Shown: positions 12,001 through 26,340, counted from the first letter of the stretch. The stretch: DNA of 64,000 bases from Apus apus (GCF_020740795.1 NC_067282.1:53451290-53515289), one strand, 5' to 3'. The notes: generated by a model from the sequence alone, not told the origin. Numbers and translations: made by a program.

Positions 12001-14600
12001 ACAAGTTAAATATGACTAAATACAAATGCTGCTGCTTTCAACAAGCTTTGCATTTATTTTGCAAGGACATCCATAATATGTTGGTCAGTGAAAAATAGGT
12101 CTTCAGTCTTTATCATCTTTCAGATCTATGCTCAAATAACAGACAGATAGGATCAAACAAACTGCTCTGTCCCTGTGGCTCACTCAGCCAGCATTCCAGC
12201 CCTATCATTTCTCACTTTCTCACTTTCTCAGGGTCATCTCCTTGCATCTTAATTTTAAGAAAAGGGGTCATCTGAGTTTGCAGAGCACAGATCTGTTTGG
12301 GATGCCATCTGTCTTGCAGTATCATCCCTAGATGCCTTGTTTCCAGAGCCTAATTAAATCATGTTTCCACGTCTTCCGATTTTCTGTTATGCTCTAGTTA
12401 TCTTCACTCATAGTTTCATTGTCTGAATTACTATTTTTAGAAGAGTCATCTGTCTTTCTTCAAACTGGATCCACGTATTACCTTCTTTTCTTCTCTTCCT
12501 TTAGTTTGTGAAGCCTGCTTCGGTTTTGTTCCTTAGAGCAAACACTGTTTTTACTATTCTTATCACAGACTTTCCTGCTTACATTCTTCTTTGGATTACT
12601 GACCATGAAATGAGGAATTCTGGAAAGGAATACAAAAAATGTCTTGAACCTTTAAGAACTGAACATATCCCCAATGTGAGAGAGTCCCATAACATGGAAG
12701 GGTTGTTAGAAGTAGATAAACAAGTATAAGGTAAAAGAGCCAGACCAAAGGATAAATAATTAGAGGTTAGGATCAGAAAGAAGTAACAAAAATACCAAAA
12801 CAATGTAACAGAAAAAGAAAAGCAGTAAAGTATTTAAGCTAGCCCTTAGGACAAAGCATAAGAGGAATGGTGTAAAGGAAATTCTAACTTCCAGTTAACA
12901 ATTCTGCTGCTGCAGTTTTAACTTCTTGTAATTGTAACCTAAGAGTTTCCTGGAAGCTGCTAGCACGGAAACACATTCAGCCTACTGAAAGGCAATTTTT
13001 GCAAGCCAAATGTTTTACTTGCTGTTAAAATGAACTTGAAATCTGAATTTAGTCCATTTTTAAAGGGCATCACACTGGGTATTATAAAGCTGCAGTGAAC
13101 CAAGGCAAATGGTTATAGTACCTATAATTATGAGCTTAAAAATGCAAATTCATCAAACAGTAAAAAAAAAATAATTGAGATCAGGCCTGTGAAAACTACT
13201 GCACTGTGTCACCTTCTCCTTCAAAAGTTAACTTACCCCTTTTCCACAAGTCTGTATGGGTTTAGGCTGAAAAGAGTGACTAACTCCTTTAAAGAGCAAA
13301 GTAATTGGGTGTCCTAGTAAACTGAGACGGTTCCTTTCCACTCAAAAGAGTATTTTGTTCCAGCAGCCAGAGGAGCTAATGAAACCTAATGGTCAGCTCC
13401 CTGAGGGCGGGTGTGAGCACCCATTACAGGGCTGCCCTTCAACAACTCATTCCCACCAGTTCTCCTTAGCCACCAGCTGCCATCACAGCACATCATTTCC
13501 AGCCAGATTGGCAGCCCCTGTAGCCTTTCCAGGCTGTGCCTCTCTTAAGATGTACCTCGTATCAGCTCCAGGTATAGCAACAGCAATGTAAGCTCCAGTG
13601 TGGAAAAGTTGAGGTCTGCAGCACGCCATGGAAGAGGCACTGGGCTGTGCCAGACATGGTAAACTGATGAAAAACAAAGCCACCAAAGGCTTTGCATGTG
13701 ACTCCCACATGGTGAAGGCCTAAGTGACTTAAATGACTCCATTCTGTTTTCAAAACAACATAGACATTGAAGTTGGGGTATATCTCAGCACCTAAATTGT
13801 TGCCTAAAACCTGCTATGTAGATAAAGGACAGCAACAAGTATCTCCAGAGGGCAATTTATTATATTTACTTCAGCCATTTACCTTAGAGTGAGATGAATT
13901 GCTCTCTGGAGGTGTCTCGTTCTGTCCATCAGCACTAAAGGAAGTATAATGCGATGGGTATAGATGTGGAGATATTTTAGATACCTACCTCTCCTCCCCA
14001 CTGCTGTCGTGTGAGATTCTATCTCAAGCTGCAGCCTGAGGCAGGATGAAAGTGTAAAACTGGAACTTTGGCAAGGATACTGATGGGATGTGTTTGTACC
14101 ATGCAATCAAAATTAAATGGAAAATCACTGGCTAGCTTCTCTAGTGGATACAGTCTTGTTAATGAGGTCAGCACAGTGCACGTAACCTGTGTCCCTTGCA
14201 AGAAAAACAGAGGATTGTGAGATCCAGAATCTTCCTGAGTACTCATTTCCTTTGGCACTTCAAAATGTATTTGACTGGACTTTTCATTTGGAGATGCAGA
14301 ATGGAATAAACCTTCTGTTTTATAATCAGAAATATACATGAACAAAACAACAGGTAGTCTTTGGAAGTTCTTAGATCAGGGACCTGTGTCTCATGCATTT
14401 TTAAAAAGAAGGATAAAAAGAAGTAAAATTACCCATAGTAGTATTTACATTAATATAATTCTGTGGCTTGTTAACAGATTTTGTTTTATTTAGCAATGTT
14501 AGGCTCTGAAGTATATTACATGTACTTCAATGATTTGACTGCGAAAATGAAACTTGGGAGTTTATATAACACTTAATTGTTGATGAGCTTTCTATGGAAG
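6020..14600. other. Intergenic DNA between DOCK9 and UBAC2, left part
   Basis: AT-rich non-coding sequence. I find no splice-flanked exon, no RNA gene and no recognisable transposon in it. The only clear structure is the 71-bp tandem duplication at 7491-7632. Open frames of up to about 110 residues occur but lack homology I recognise. Confidence 0.6.
7491..7632. repeat. 71-bp tandem duplication, two copies
   Basis: The block starting GAACATTAGATATGCAGACA at 7491 repeats from 7562 with a period of 71 bp. Only a few substitutions separate the copies (for example CAACTTAGAACTGG against CAACTGAGAACTAG), so the duplication is fairly recent. There is no coding capacity. Confidence 0.95.
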
Positions 14601-14604
14601 GGTA

Positions 14605-14935
14605 AAAGAATCATGCAATCATTTTGGTTGGAAAAGACCTTGAAGACCATAAAGTCCAACCATTAACATATCGCTGTCAAATCCACCACTGAACTGTGTC
14701 CCTGAGCACCACATCTACACATCCTTTAATACCTCCAGGAATGGTGACTTCATCACTTCCCTAGGCAGCCTTTCCATGAAGAAATTTTCCTAATATCCAA
14801 TCTAAACCTTCCCTGGCACAACTTGAGGCCATTTCCTCATTTTGTGTCCTGTCATTTGTTACTTGGGAGAAGAGACAGACACCCACCTCCCTACAACCTC
14901 TGACTCATCTCTATTCATAACTTGTTCTGTTTCTC
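14605..14935 (-). mobile_element. CR1 LINE 3' fragment
   Basis: It begins with the inverted CR1 tail (AATCATGCAATCATTTTGGT, then TTGGAAAAGACCTTGAAGACC) and continues through the characteristic segments 'ccctgagcaccacatctacac', 'gtgacttcatcacttcccta', 'gaagaaattttcctaatatcc' and 'cacaacttgaggccatttcctc'. The element is in minus orientation and 5'-truncated, as most CR1 copies are. No coding region survives. Confidence 0.92.
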
Positions 14936-16354
14936 GTAAATATATAAAAAAACTTTGGAAAACTTAAACTTACAGTTTTGAACGTAATATGTAAAAATAA
15001 GCTCCTGTAAGTTATTACATAAATAATGTAACATCATATAATACTCAGAGAAGTCTAGCAAAATCAGTGATTTGATGGCTATTAAAATCTACCTTAAAAG
15101 TTTTGCCAGCCCTTCTTATCCCAAGAAGCATTTCGCTTCCTGAAAAGCCCCCTTGAAATGAAAGTATTTGTTGAAAAATATGGTAAAAATGCTAAAAAAT
15201 GCAAAGTTAGGGTATTAAATATTAGAATTGCTAGCAGAATCAGACTTGACTTAACGATACTAGATCTGCAAATATAAAATTAATTAGCCATTCAAGCACT
15301 ATCTTACTTGCAGATGATGTATGTGATAACAGCTATACCTACTGATGTATCTGTCAACTCTAAATACACAAAAGTAGGTAAAATGTATGTTTCATTTAAT
15401 TGTTTGAGATGTCAAAAGCCCTATGATTTTGTAAAAAGAACTGTTTTCCACAGACAGGTTGGTTTACCTACAATGGATGCTGACACAAAATTACAGAGAA
15501 CATCTGCTGTGATAAGAACAACCACTCATACTGGAAAGCTGTTTTCATGTAGCTGATTTAGATGTCAAATTAAGTATATACTTAATGTGTGAAGATAATT
15601 TATTTCAGCCTGACTAAGTCTTTGCTTAAACCTTTAAATCTAGTTTTAATGATGATTTTCTAACCTTGCCTTTCTCAATAACATTCTTCCTTTTCAAAGT
15701 CTACATCACCCATAAAATACTTTTCACTTCTCATTGATTCATCTGCTCTTAGGGTTGCTGTAACTATGGCAGTTCAATTACTTTATTTCTGCCTACCATT
15801 TCCTTTTCTCATTAAAGCTGAACATGATGCAGCCTTGAGAAGGAGCTTTTGCAGCACACTCTATGTAAGATGGAACTGAGAGCTATGAAGGAAATAGCTG
15901 ACAATGGTGATAGTCCTTGTGAAAGCTTTGCATTAATGCTCCAAAGGTTGCAGTGCTTTCCTACTTGTCACTATTTGTACAGTCGCTTGTAGCAATTGGA
16001 TCTTTAAAGTGCTATGTGGTCTGGATCCTATCTATTTGTAATGCCACTTCCGTCCCAGTGACAGCTGAGATAATTACATCTGCTTTGGTTTGCAGCTCAG
16101 ATACAAGTAGGTGACTAAAATAGTAAAAAGAGAAAAGGAAAGAAAAAAAAAAAAGCCAGAAAGCCCACTTCCAGGCTGGTGTTATGTCCTTGACTCTGTC
16201 AGCAGTTGGTGCAATAAGAGTCCAAGGGCATGCCACAGAAATGGAAGTAACTGTTTTTAAATGTTTGCTATCAAACTTGTGATAGCATGAGTTTAGACAG
16301 GGCTTCATGGGACAAATAGTTTTGTTTCAGGCAACACTAGAACAGTATCCAGGG

Positions 16355-16384
16355 CTGACCACATCCACATCCAGATGTGGTCAG
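16355..16384. repeat. Perfect 11-bp inverted repeat (hairpin)
   Basis: CTGACCACATC at 16355-16365 is followed, after an 8-base loop, by its exact reverse complement GATGTGGTCAG at 16374-16384. No U-rich tail or promoter is evident, so a terminator or small RNA is not implied. Confidence 0.85.
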
Positions 16385-16407
16385 GGAAAAAGTTATTTTG
16401 TTTTTCT

Positions 16408-16560
16408 TGCAGTAACTGTGGTTCTTTGAATAACTCTCCACATAGATTCCATTCTTGGAGTGCTCATGAACTCACCGGCATTGTCAGCTGGGGCTTGCGC
16501 TCCCAGCCTGAGCAACCTGGGTAAATAGAGCAGACTGAATCATCTTTTGGCTTCTCCTAC
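16408..16560. repeat. Possible ancient amniote interspersed repeat
   Basis: The segment starts GCAGTAACTGTGGTTCTTTG and continues with 'ccacatagattccattcttgg'. It resembles, from memory, an old interspersed repeat common in turtles and crocodilians whose consensus has 'agtaactgtggttcttcgag' followed by 'tccattcc'. The copy is diverged and its limits are uncertain. A repeat-library search would settle it. Confidence 0.35.
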
Positions 16561-19500
16561 AGTAAAGAATCCCATAGCTGCAGGACCCTGTGGCACTAGG
16601 AAGGAGATGGGAATTATCAGCTTGATGTGGGTGTCACTTCTCAAAATGGCTACCAGTACTTTTTTCTCCATTAAGAAGAAATGTTAACAGAAATGTTCTG
16701 TTCCTGGTGGTAACACACAGTTACTTAATGGCTTGTTGCTGAGTAACATAGGCTATGTAATGACTTCAGGATGTTCCCAAAGCAGCACTGCCTTCTGACA
16801 CGAGAGGCTTTGCTAAGGAGTAATGTCTGGTAAGTGCCTGTCAGAAGTCCTTCTACCTGCTTTGCAAATGCTTGGACGGGCACACGACGCTCTGCCTGTG
16901 CTCCAGGAGGGTGAGCTGAGTCTCAGCAATGAAATGCCTCAGCTTGACATCAGGTTATCATGGATAACTTCTTAAAGTTTCCCCTTTTCTCCTTCAGGAA
17001 ATTGTTCTGGCATAATCTTGAACTATTTTTCTGTTGTCTTAACTGAAAACCCTTACAGCATGTATTTTAAGTCTAAGTTTTCTGGGGTGAGGCAAATTTT
17101 AGGAAATAAATCGAGAATTGGAAGGGAGTAATTTTCATGGAACTTCAAGACAGCTGGAAATAGGTATAAGCAGGATTGACTGAAAAATTGCAAATACTGC
17201 ATACTTCAATGCTGTCATGAGATCCTGGATCATCTCTGTCCTCCAAGGTGATGTAATGGTTACCTGAAAGGCAGCCTTCACTGAAATTAAGAGCTGGCTC
17301 TTCCAATAATGTACTTGAGGCCTCAAAGGAAAAGTCCGTAACTAGTGACATGAAAGGTGACATGGTGTAGGCTGAGTAGCATCTGTTATATTTTCATAGC
17401 ATCTCATGATACTGCACTTCCTGAGGGACAAGCCTTGGCTTTTACTTGAAAGTGAAAGTTCTACAATTGGATGAAACAGCTCTTATTTTTCCACTACCAC
17501 GAACATAGTGTGAGCTAAGCTTTGTGACACACGTATGGGGGTTGTCTATGTGCCATGCATGAAGATTGAGTCTGGTCAACTGAGTGCTGTGGGATGGAGA
17601 GCCATTCTGTGTGGCCACAGTGCATCTAACTGCAATGCCTGCACAGGTCAGACACACAAGGTCAGCTGAATGCAGTACTGGAGATATGCCTTGTGTACAG
17701 TTTATACATTTAAGTGTGGACTGATGGCCCCCAAGAGTGGCCAGCTGCTATGAAAATACAGCCACATCTTGCAACTTTGAGCAATGTCAGAGGTCCTGTA
17801 AAGCCCACAGCAACCCTAGCCCTGGCTGATTCACCTCAGCCTGATGGCTTGGGCCTGCCACTTTCTGTAGCCTCACAAACTTTGACAAAGGCACCTTTCT
17901 CGTGGCAGGGTTTTCTGCATTCCCTTCTTGTTAGAGGCAATCCTGTAGTTTTACCATTTTTGGGATTCAGTCACTTGATGACAGCCCTCTTGCCTGCTCC
18001 CAGCTTTGCAGATGCTTGCAAAGCCACCTGCAGCAGGTAGTGTTAAATACGTCTTTCCAGGAACCTGTGACCAGAGTCTGTCTAAGGTGACTGAACCTTC
18101 AACTTCCAATTCACCTAAAGACAGAGCTAACAGCAAAAATCAAAAGACCCGCTGGTAGTCTCCTGCTTAAAGCCTTTCAGTGTTTGCAGTCCTTGCACAG
18201 AGAGGGACTTCAGATTCCTGGCAGCCTTCCCTTAGTCCTGCCCCCTGTCTCTGCCAGACCACTCTCCCTAAGGTAGTGCACCCCTGGTACTGACAATCAA
18301 CCAGAGTAAGAACAGGATTTTCTCCTTTGCCAGCCTTTTCCTGCTGTAGATTTTCCTGAGTGCCAGTGGCCTTTGGCATCACGCTGGCTTGCACACCTGA
18401 GCGCAAATATCCCATTTGTTCTTCAGACAATGCTTCCTTCTTTCCTTCCCTGCTTGACTGGCTCATTCGTTCCCCCAGCACGCTGTGCAGCCCATGCTTG
18501 TACAAAGCATTCCTCTGAGCTGGTGGGGCTGCTGTCATCCCTCAGAGCCTGCAGTGCACAACCTGCTACTGCTGGCAAGCTCTTGCAGAGTGATGTAATC
18601 CTGCGCAGATCTTACACCACCATCCCCATGCCAGACATTGTGTTGGTTCACGTTGTTTGTTACAACGTGTATAGCTCCTTAATTTTTTATTATTTTTCTT
18701 CCAAAGGATTTGAAATTTGATCCATGCTTGTCTTTCTGCTTCTGGGCTTTTCTGTTGGAGAGCTCTGAAATCTCTGTATTGGCATCTGTGCAAGGCTATT
18801 GTCCTTCCTCTTCTACGTTCCATCTGGGCTAGGTAACTTCCTCTGTTTCACAAATTCTAGTTGTTTTGTTAACATTTAACCCAAATCCTCCAGCTTTCCA
18901 GCTCTGAATCTTATGTTTCAGATTCAAATAGTCTCGCCTCATCCAAGTCAACTGTTCAAAACAGTCAGCCCTAGATCAGTCAACCCTCTCCAGCATTTCA
19001 CCCTCTTTATCTACCTTCTGATGAAAACAACTTTCTTATATGCTTCCATTCACGTTTACATTTTCATGTTCTGTAATACTCTTTCATAATTCATCTGCCT
19101 GGTTTCATGAAACATTATCAAAGGTATTAAGTGCCTCAGCTCCTTGCCAGAAACAAAGCTAGGACCTGGCTGGTTTCCATTTTGCTGCAGTTGTAGTATT
19201 GTTATAGTTGTTATCTTCCAAGTACCTAGGCAAAATAAATTTGGCAACAGAGTAAAGCAAAATACCTTTCATTAGCCTGACTTTTTACTGGCACCTCTCT
19301 GATTTCCCCTCCCAGATGAAGGTCAAAAGCATCACCAATTATCCTCTATATTACCAGATGATTATAGCACTACTGATAAGTTGCAACTCCACTCTCCCAC
19401 TTAGAATTTTTCTTAGTTTCTTTTCTTCAGGATGGTGTTTGTTTGCTCAGTGATGACTCAGAACAGAAAAGTATGAAAGAGGTCAACCTATTTCAGTTTC

Positions 19501-22500
19501 TCTGCCTTGGAAGGGTGCAGTTATCCACCCTAACAGGAAATTCAAGACTTCTTTGTGAATGGGTGTTACAGAGGTATAGAGGCTAGAGAAGCCATGGTGC
19601 CATGTTCCGTCTAGCATTTACGTGAAGTGACTTGGCCTAAATTAATTATATGAATTTAGTGGAAGTAAGACTGTTCCTTGAATTAAATATACTGAACAGA
19701 GAAAGGATTTACAGACTGTCCTAAGAGGAATCTGAAAGGGATTTGCTCCTCTCCCTGTGCCCGTGCACTGGTGGCAATAGCCTGGAAAGAACTCGAGCAG
19801 GAATGCTCTAACCAGACCCATGCTAACCCCTAACAGGTTAGAAAGGTGACTTGTTCAGACTGAAGGTAGTAAATAACTTCCAATGTACAGCTTACATGTT
19901 ACTAAAGGACACAACATAAACCAGCCAGTATTACAATTTGGCAGTCATTGTGCAAAATGGCAAAACACATATGTTCCAGCTGTGTTTGTAAGACACCTCA
20001 CACATAAGGATACTGGATATTGAGGAACAAGCTGGAGATGACTGGAATTTCCACCATCTGTCTAAACGCATCTGGGTCTGGATCAGCAAAGCTCACTGAA
20101 GCAGATGTGTGCATTTCAGGATTTTACACCTACCCTCTGGCTGAGAGGTCACAGTGCTGACTCAGGCTCCACTTTACGTCCTCTCAGATTTCCCCATCTT
20201 CAGATTGTTTTTCCTCTGTCTATTGTAGGAGTGAGATGTTACAGAACAGGAGTTCAGGTACTTTTATAAACATTACTTTTGAGTAAAATTATGGATTAAT
20301 ACAGCATTATAACTTTTTTTTTTTTTTTTAGGATTTATACTGGCTCCTTGTTCCTGGCTGATGAGACACAAAATCTTGATTCTGTGCTATCAGCAGCCCT
20401 TTGGCAGCACTCTCTTCAGGATCAGGCACCTCACTGTGATAATTTCCTTCTAGCAATCTAATTTGTAATCCATTACTTTAGAGTCACAAAAATCGGATTT
20501 GTTTAACTTTCAAGGAGCAACCCCTGAGAAGTGACAAGGCCTCCTTTCTTCACCTGTGCCATACACCTCTGAATAAGATACGGAGAATGGTGCCAGAAGA
20601 TTTTAATTTGGGCCAGTATCTGTGCCATGTAATATTCACAAGTACCTGAATCACACTTTAAGTGTTTCAGATGCTTTGTCTATTCTATTAATAAATCCTT
20701 ACGTGACTCTCATTGAGTTACTACCATCTGGGGAAGCAGAGCCAGGGAAACCTGCCTACAGTAGCTTGAGTCATGTGTGGAATGAGGATTTTGACACAGG
20801 ATTTCCTGCCTTCCAGATCTCTTCTGGTTCTTCCAGATCAGGCTGCCTCCCAAGCAGGTAATTACATACATAGAAGTCACACCTCTTATAATTTTCTTAT
20901 CTTCATTTATGAGCTACTTAACTCAGTTGTACTTCACTGTATTAATTAGCTGTGCTTTACAAAACAACTTAGAGAAGTTTTTTATTTGCGTGTTCATGAA
21001 GTTAGCTCCGAGAAAGGTATTAACTGAGCTTTTAATAAGGCTAGACACAAAAAAAAAACAAAACCCAAAGCCCAATTACAGTATATTTAAAGGTGCTTAC
21101 CTCTCTGTCAACCAAATGAGGCAGAGCCATTTAATGGCCCACAACTATGAGGGCAAATTAGTCACAAAGAAAATTATAGCTGCCTGTATTGTGTTCAGGT
21201 GAGAGAACCACACACTTAAAATTAACTTTAACACAATTAAAAGAAACTCATGTATTTATCACACTCACACATATCTATATGAAGTGGTAACAGGAAGCAG
21301 TATCTGTGCTCAGCTGTGGAGGAGGAAGACACCAGATCCTCAACTGAAACAAACTGATTTTTTTTTCAAGGGAATGAATGGATAGATTTAATCCATCTAA
21401 AGATCTGCATCAAATTAGCTTATAACTTATAACCATGAAACTTATGAGACTTTCAACTCTGAAATTAATTTTGATGGGAGGAGAGAGAAGGGCTGTGTGG
21501 AAACCAATCTTGCTTATGCAGTGAGGAAATGGCCCGTTTTGTTAGATTTGTTGTATTGTTTCATTTTCCATGTCATTGAACAATTGCTCTCCATTCCAGT
21601 CACACAGGATTTTATCATCTGGGATTGGTGGGCTTGTTTAAAAATACTTCTTTCTTTTGACGTTTTATCCAACCCAGATTGCACGTTGGTGAAGAGTTCT
21701 TGCCTCTCTGTCTTTGTTGAACAAGGGGCAAATAGCAATAGGGATGTCAGCTGTGCACACAAGACAATGGCTAGATGATATTCCCCAGAATATCTCGAGA
21801 TGTGAACATGAAGTCTGAGCACAGAGTTTCTGTATGCTTTCAACTGTTTTGAATGTATACTGGCACAATTATTTTTAAAAATAAATCACTACCTGACCTG
21901 CTGCCTCTGACCTCTTCTGATCTCCCCAGAGGAGAGCTGTGTTGGCTAGCTGTGTTTTAAGATCAGCAGTAGGTTTGCCCAAGAAGTTCAAGAAAAAACA
22001 ACAGGACCATTGCTCTATCCTTTGCATAGCTGATCTGGATGAGGGATCAGAGCATATTACAAAATAAGAGTATTAATGCTTTATAATTTTTATTTTTTTT
22101 TGTATAAAAGATTGCATAGGTGAAGTAGGGGAGACGGGATCCCACACAATACTGCAAATTGCATTTCCCAAAACACAGGAGTCAGCCTCCCTAAATAAAA
22201 ATTGCCTTTTATTATTTTGGGTATTTTCTTTCTGAATCTCTGTGGCAAACTTGCATTTCATTTTCCAAACCTTTCTTTGCAATGTCAAGGCCTCAAAGCT
22301 TTTTCTTCTGAAAAATCAAAGCAGAGATTCTCAGGAAATCTCTGGATTTCAGGCTCTGCGGTTAAAAGAAGACTACAAAATATAGCAAGTCTCAGAATAA
22401 CATTACAGGATGTCATAATACATCTGGGCTACTTTTTTGACCCTGCAGCCTCTCCAGTCCTGAGACAGAACAGCAAAGGCAGGTACAGAAACACACATGG

Positions 22501-25500
22501 CTACCAGCCTGTTCATACATGTACTCCAAACAATTCTGTGCTCCAGGGTCGTCAGTCATTATGAGCAAAATATAAATGTGTAATTAATATAAATAGATAT
22601 TTATAAATATCAAAATTCTTAATCACATGAATGTGAAAGGAGAATTAAACCTTTGCATATAATTTCTGAGTGTTTGTTTATGCAAGGAAGGGTCAAAACA
22701 GAATAGGAAGGACATAACCTAGTCAAGGGGTTTACAGACAAGGAGAAATTCCTGCATAGCCATATGAGCTGTCCACCTGGAATGCAGAAGCAGCCCTTTC
22801 TGAGCACCACATTCACAGGTCAAGGGGTGTTTGGGGCAGTATGTGAAAGAGATTAAATAGCTGACCAGTACAGCACCAATGTCTTTCTCTAGCATAAGGC
22901 CACACTTCTCATAGAAGTAATGGTGAAGTAGGTAAGTGAATTCTTTAGCCCCCTGAATCACCTGGACAAATCCCCAGCTAAAGGGAAAGACACCAGCAGT
23001 GGAGAGCAGCTTTTTTATTATCATTGCCTTATTCCCAGTGTGTTCTTGTGATCAGAGTGGAGTTGCCCCTCCTTTTTATCATCTGTGGCTGCAAGATGGC
23101 ACTGCATCCATTTTATCTCAGTTTTACCCAATTTATCTCCTTAGCTTCCATTCCTGATTCATACAGGGTATTTTTTCCTGGTGTATGAGCTTTAAGACTT
23201 AAAAACTCTGTTGTCTGGTGTTAGTACACTTTCTCTTTTAAGGAAGAGTCCTTTAAAACAGCGAGCATTCTGGATTCCTTTTTTAATCTGGCTGAACACC
23301 ATAGCCTTGGTTCATGTAAAATCTCAAAATCCTTCCTAAAATGGACATCACAATCTTGATTCAGTTGGTCTTGACTATTGTTTCTGAATCCCTGTATAAT
23401 TCCATCTCTGCTTATGACTGGTCTCGTGAGATTATAAATCACTTGTTTGATATTGTTCATCCACTGCTCTAGCATACATTCTAGTTAGAATTAAAGACAA
23501 GTGTCTGAGAGAAACAGGCTGGTTGGTGAGCACAAGCTGTGAAAAACTCCACCAAACATGTTTACATGAAGGAAAAGCCTGAAACAACAAGTGCCAGAAA
23601 GATGGTCTGTACCAAGTGGTAGCACTGAGTGTCTTGCTGGTATTTTCCATGCAAAAGTTATTCTGTGTTGGGTTATGCTAAACCTCAAGACAGCTTTTCT
23701 TGCAAAATAGGGAAGTCCATGCAGAGGGCACTTATTAAATAGTTATTAAGCTCTAATTGTGTCTCATACCTATTGCACAAGACTTTCCGCATGGAGACAA
23801 GCCTTAAGAAAGGGTCACTTGACATAAGGAGAGGGTGAATGAGGCATTTGGCCCCTGGCACTTTTGTCACACAGCATAAGAGGCCACACCTCCATTTACA
23901 GTCTTTTGAGACCACAAAATTAAATTAAGCTCCTCTCTGCAGCGTGACTGATTGAAAGACTAGGTATCTGTGTGAAGAAACTGTGAGAGCACTGTAACAG
24001 CAGCCAGGCCCCTCATGCTTGGCCAGTGGTAACATGCAGAATCAACCCATCAAATTACGAGCACTCTTAAAAGCAAGGAAGAGACAAAATAATCCCTGCT
24101 GGGTCAGTAGACAGGTTAGTTATGAAAGCAGTACATCTGGCAGCAAATATCCCTAGGCACAGAAGTGATTTAGCAGGCAGCCTACCCTGTATTTTATCAT
24201 ACCATGAATAAAACACCAAACACCCATTTGTACACACTGCTGTTTAAGGGGGAAGGGCTATTGGTCAATAAACCTTTGCAGGAGGCAAGAACAGCTGTTG
24301 TTTATTAATCTCCTCAAATAGACCAAAATCTAGAATTCCTTACATTTTTTGCTTGACTAAATTGCTATATGTAAATATATTCAGATCTCTTCCATTCCTT
24401 GGATCTGTGGGAAAGTCAGACAGGGTGCTGACAGAGGGATCGTAATTGCTGCACACTAGCTGAGACAATATTAGTACCTGAGTTTTTATGATACTGTCTG
24501 TTGGTTCCTCATGAATAGTGGCTTTCCTGCTGGATGTGGCAGCCCAGGAAAAGAGAAGATACAGCACCTCCACCTTTACCTGTTTCCTTTGCAAAAGACC
24601 ACCTCATTTTTTTCCACACATTCTTGAAGGTCTTCGTTCAGCAGTGAGTAATCTACCACCTATTTGGATCTCAGTTCTCTTCTTAAAGGTCTAAAATACT
24701 CTCCATGTGAATCCAGGCCAATGACTTGTTAATGATGGCTGTGTCTGAGAAGATTATCTTGGCTGTTACTATATCAGCAAGACAAAATGAAGAAATACAA
24801 TATCTGATGAAAGGCACCCACCCTTTATAATTTTCCATCTCAATAGGGTGTTTCTCAAGCCTCACCCTAAATTCTTACTGTAGGTGGTTACACAATGCCA
24901 TTTGAATGAAGTGATCCACTTATTGATTTTCTTCCTTGAGCTTCTTTCAGAGAAGGGAAAAGCCAGGTCGCATACTCTCTGGATTTAGAAAGTATTACCC
25001 TTTTACTTGCAAAGAACTTTGAAACTTCCTTAAGAATGCTAGTAGAAATCACCAAAACACCAGTGAGTCATCAAATTTCAGTTCAAAGTCTATATAATCA
25101 AATTTTAAACTATATTAGGATGTGTTCCAACATAGCACAATTAGATCTCTTCCCATTTTCTGCTCGTATCAGGCAGGAGTCCATTCTTTTAGGCTGAAAC
25201 TGCTGATGGGGCTTTTTTGCATGTGCCATTACTTTTTATTACTATGAAATAGCCACCTGATGATCAGTCCAGGTTTCTGTTACACATTTCCCATGACAGA
25301 AGCACTAATATTAGACAGAATTACTTTTTAAAACGGTGGGGGTTTTACGCTGGAGCAGTATCCTGACCTCTTTACCTGGCCTCCCAGCACCTCCTTAGTT
25401 CAGCTCACAGGTTGTGGTTGAGTATATGCACGTACACAGAATATTTATTGACAAGCACACCCCAGGAAAAATTGCTTACACATTATTTGGAGGGTTTTGC

Positions 25501-25969
25501 TGTGTGTTGCCTACACACAGACACGCAGAAAGTCCTATAGTGTTTGGACTGTACAGAAGGAAAACATGTTTGTACCTCTATTGTATCTCAGGTTATAACA
25601 CATCCTAGGCAGAAAGTGCAGCTCAGAAAATCCTTTTGTTGCATGAGCTTTAAGAAAAAGAGACAACAAGAGGCAAAAAGAATTATTCAAGAGAATACAG
25701 CAACTCTCCTTTTACTATTATTTTTCTTTATATAATTTTATTTATTTTTTTTCCTTTCCCTAATTTTCTTTTTTTTTTTTTTTTAAAGTCCCTGTTCCAC
25801 CATGCACAGACCACCTGGGCTCCATCCCATTGCTGTTATCTTGTCAACCCCCTCACCACATCTCCTCCTCAGAGCTTTTTAAGGATTCCTTCTCTGTCAG
25901 TAACAGATTTAAGACCTGCCAAGTTGCATAAGCCCAAGTGTGCCTTAGGTTTTTGTTTGTTGGTTTTTT

Positions 25970-26340
25970 TTTTTCCCCCGTCTCTTGCTCCACCCCGTGC
26001 TAATTCCGCACATTCCACCCAGCCTTCCCCCCGGACCGCTCCCTTCCTCTCTCTTTTTGTTCTTGCCTTAATATCTTCTTTCATGCCTTCGCCATCCACG
26101 CAGAGCAAAGGCGACCTCCCACCCCATGTTCGCTCTGTATCCTCCCGCTCCCCTCTCCAAACAAAAGAAGGAGCGCGGCACAGCCCATCTGTTCCCTGAA
26201 TCATCCCGGCTGTGACGGGCACTTTCCATCTGCCCCAGCTCACTGCTGTACTGTCTGCGGTCTGGAAGTTTAAAGTGCACCCAGCCGAGCCAAACCCCGC
26301 TGAAAACACATTCAGGCCGCTTTGAGTCAGGCCGTACAAC
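25970..26340. promoter_or_regulatory. Isolated CpG-rich cluster, candidate enhancer or lncRNA promoter
   Basis: About 18 CpG dinucleotides occur within roughly 370 bp, counted by eye, in a region whose flanks are nearly CpG-free. The segment is GC-rich but carries no CR1 sequence and no open frame I recognise. A retained CpG cluster of this kind usually marks an unmethylated promoter or enhancer. No function can be assigned from sequence alone. Confidence 0.45.

Larger units (their letters stand above)
14936..25965. other. Intergenic DNA, middle part
   Basis: AT-rich sequence with no gene I can support. It contains the hairpin and possible ancient repeat at 16355-16560 and a run of 16 T at 20314-20329. 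Frames such as those around 18.2-18.7 kb and 21.5-21.8 kb show no recognisable domain. Confidence 0.55.

Noticed and set aside
20314-20334. T-run followed by AG resembling a splice acceptor
   Set aside because: No open exon follows and no matching donor or gene was found nearby.
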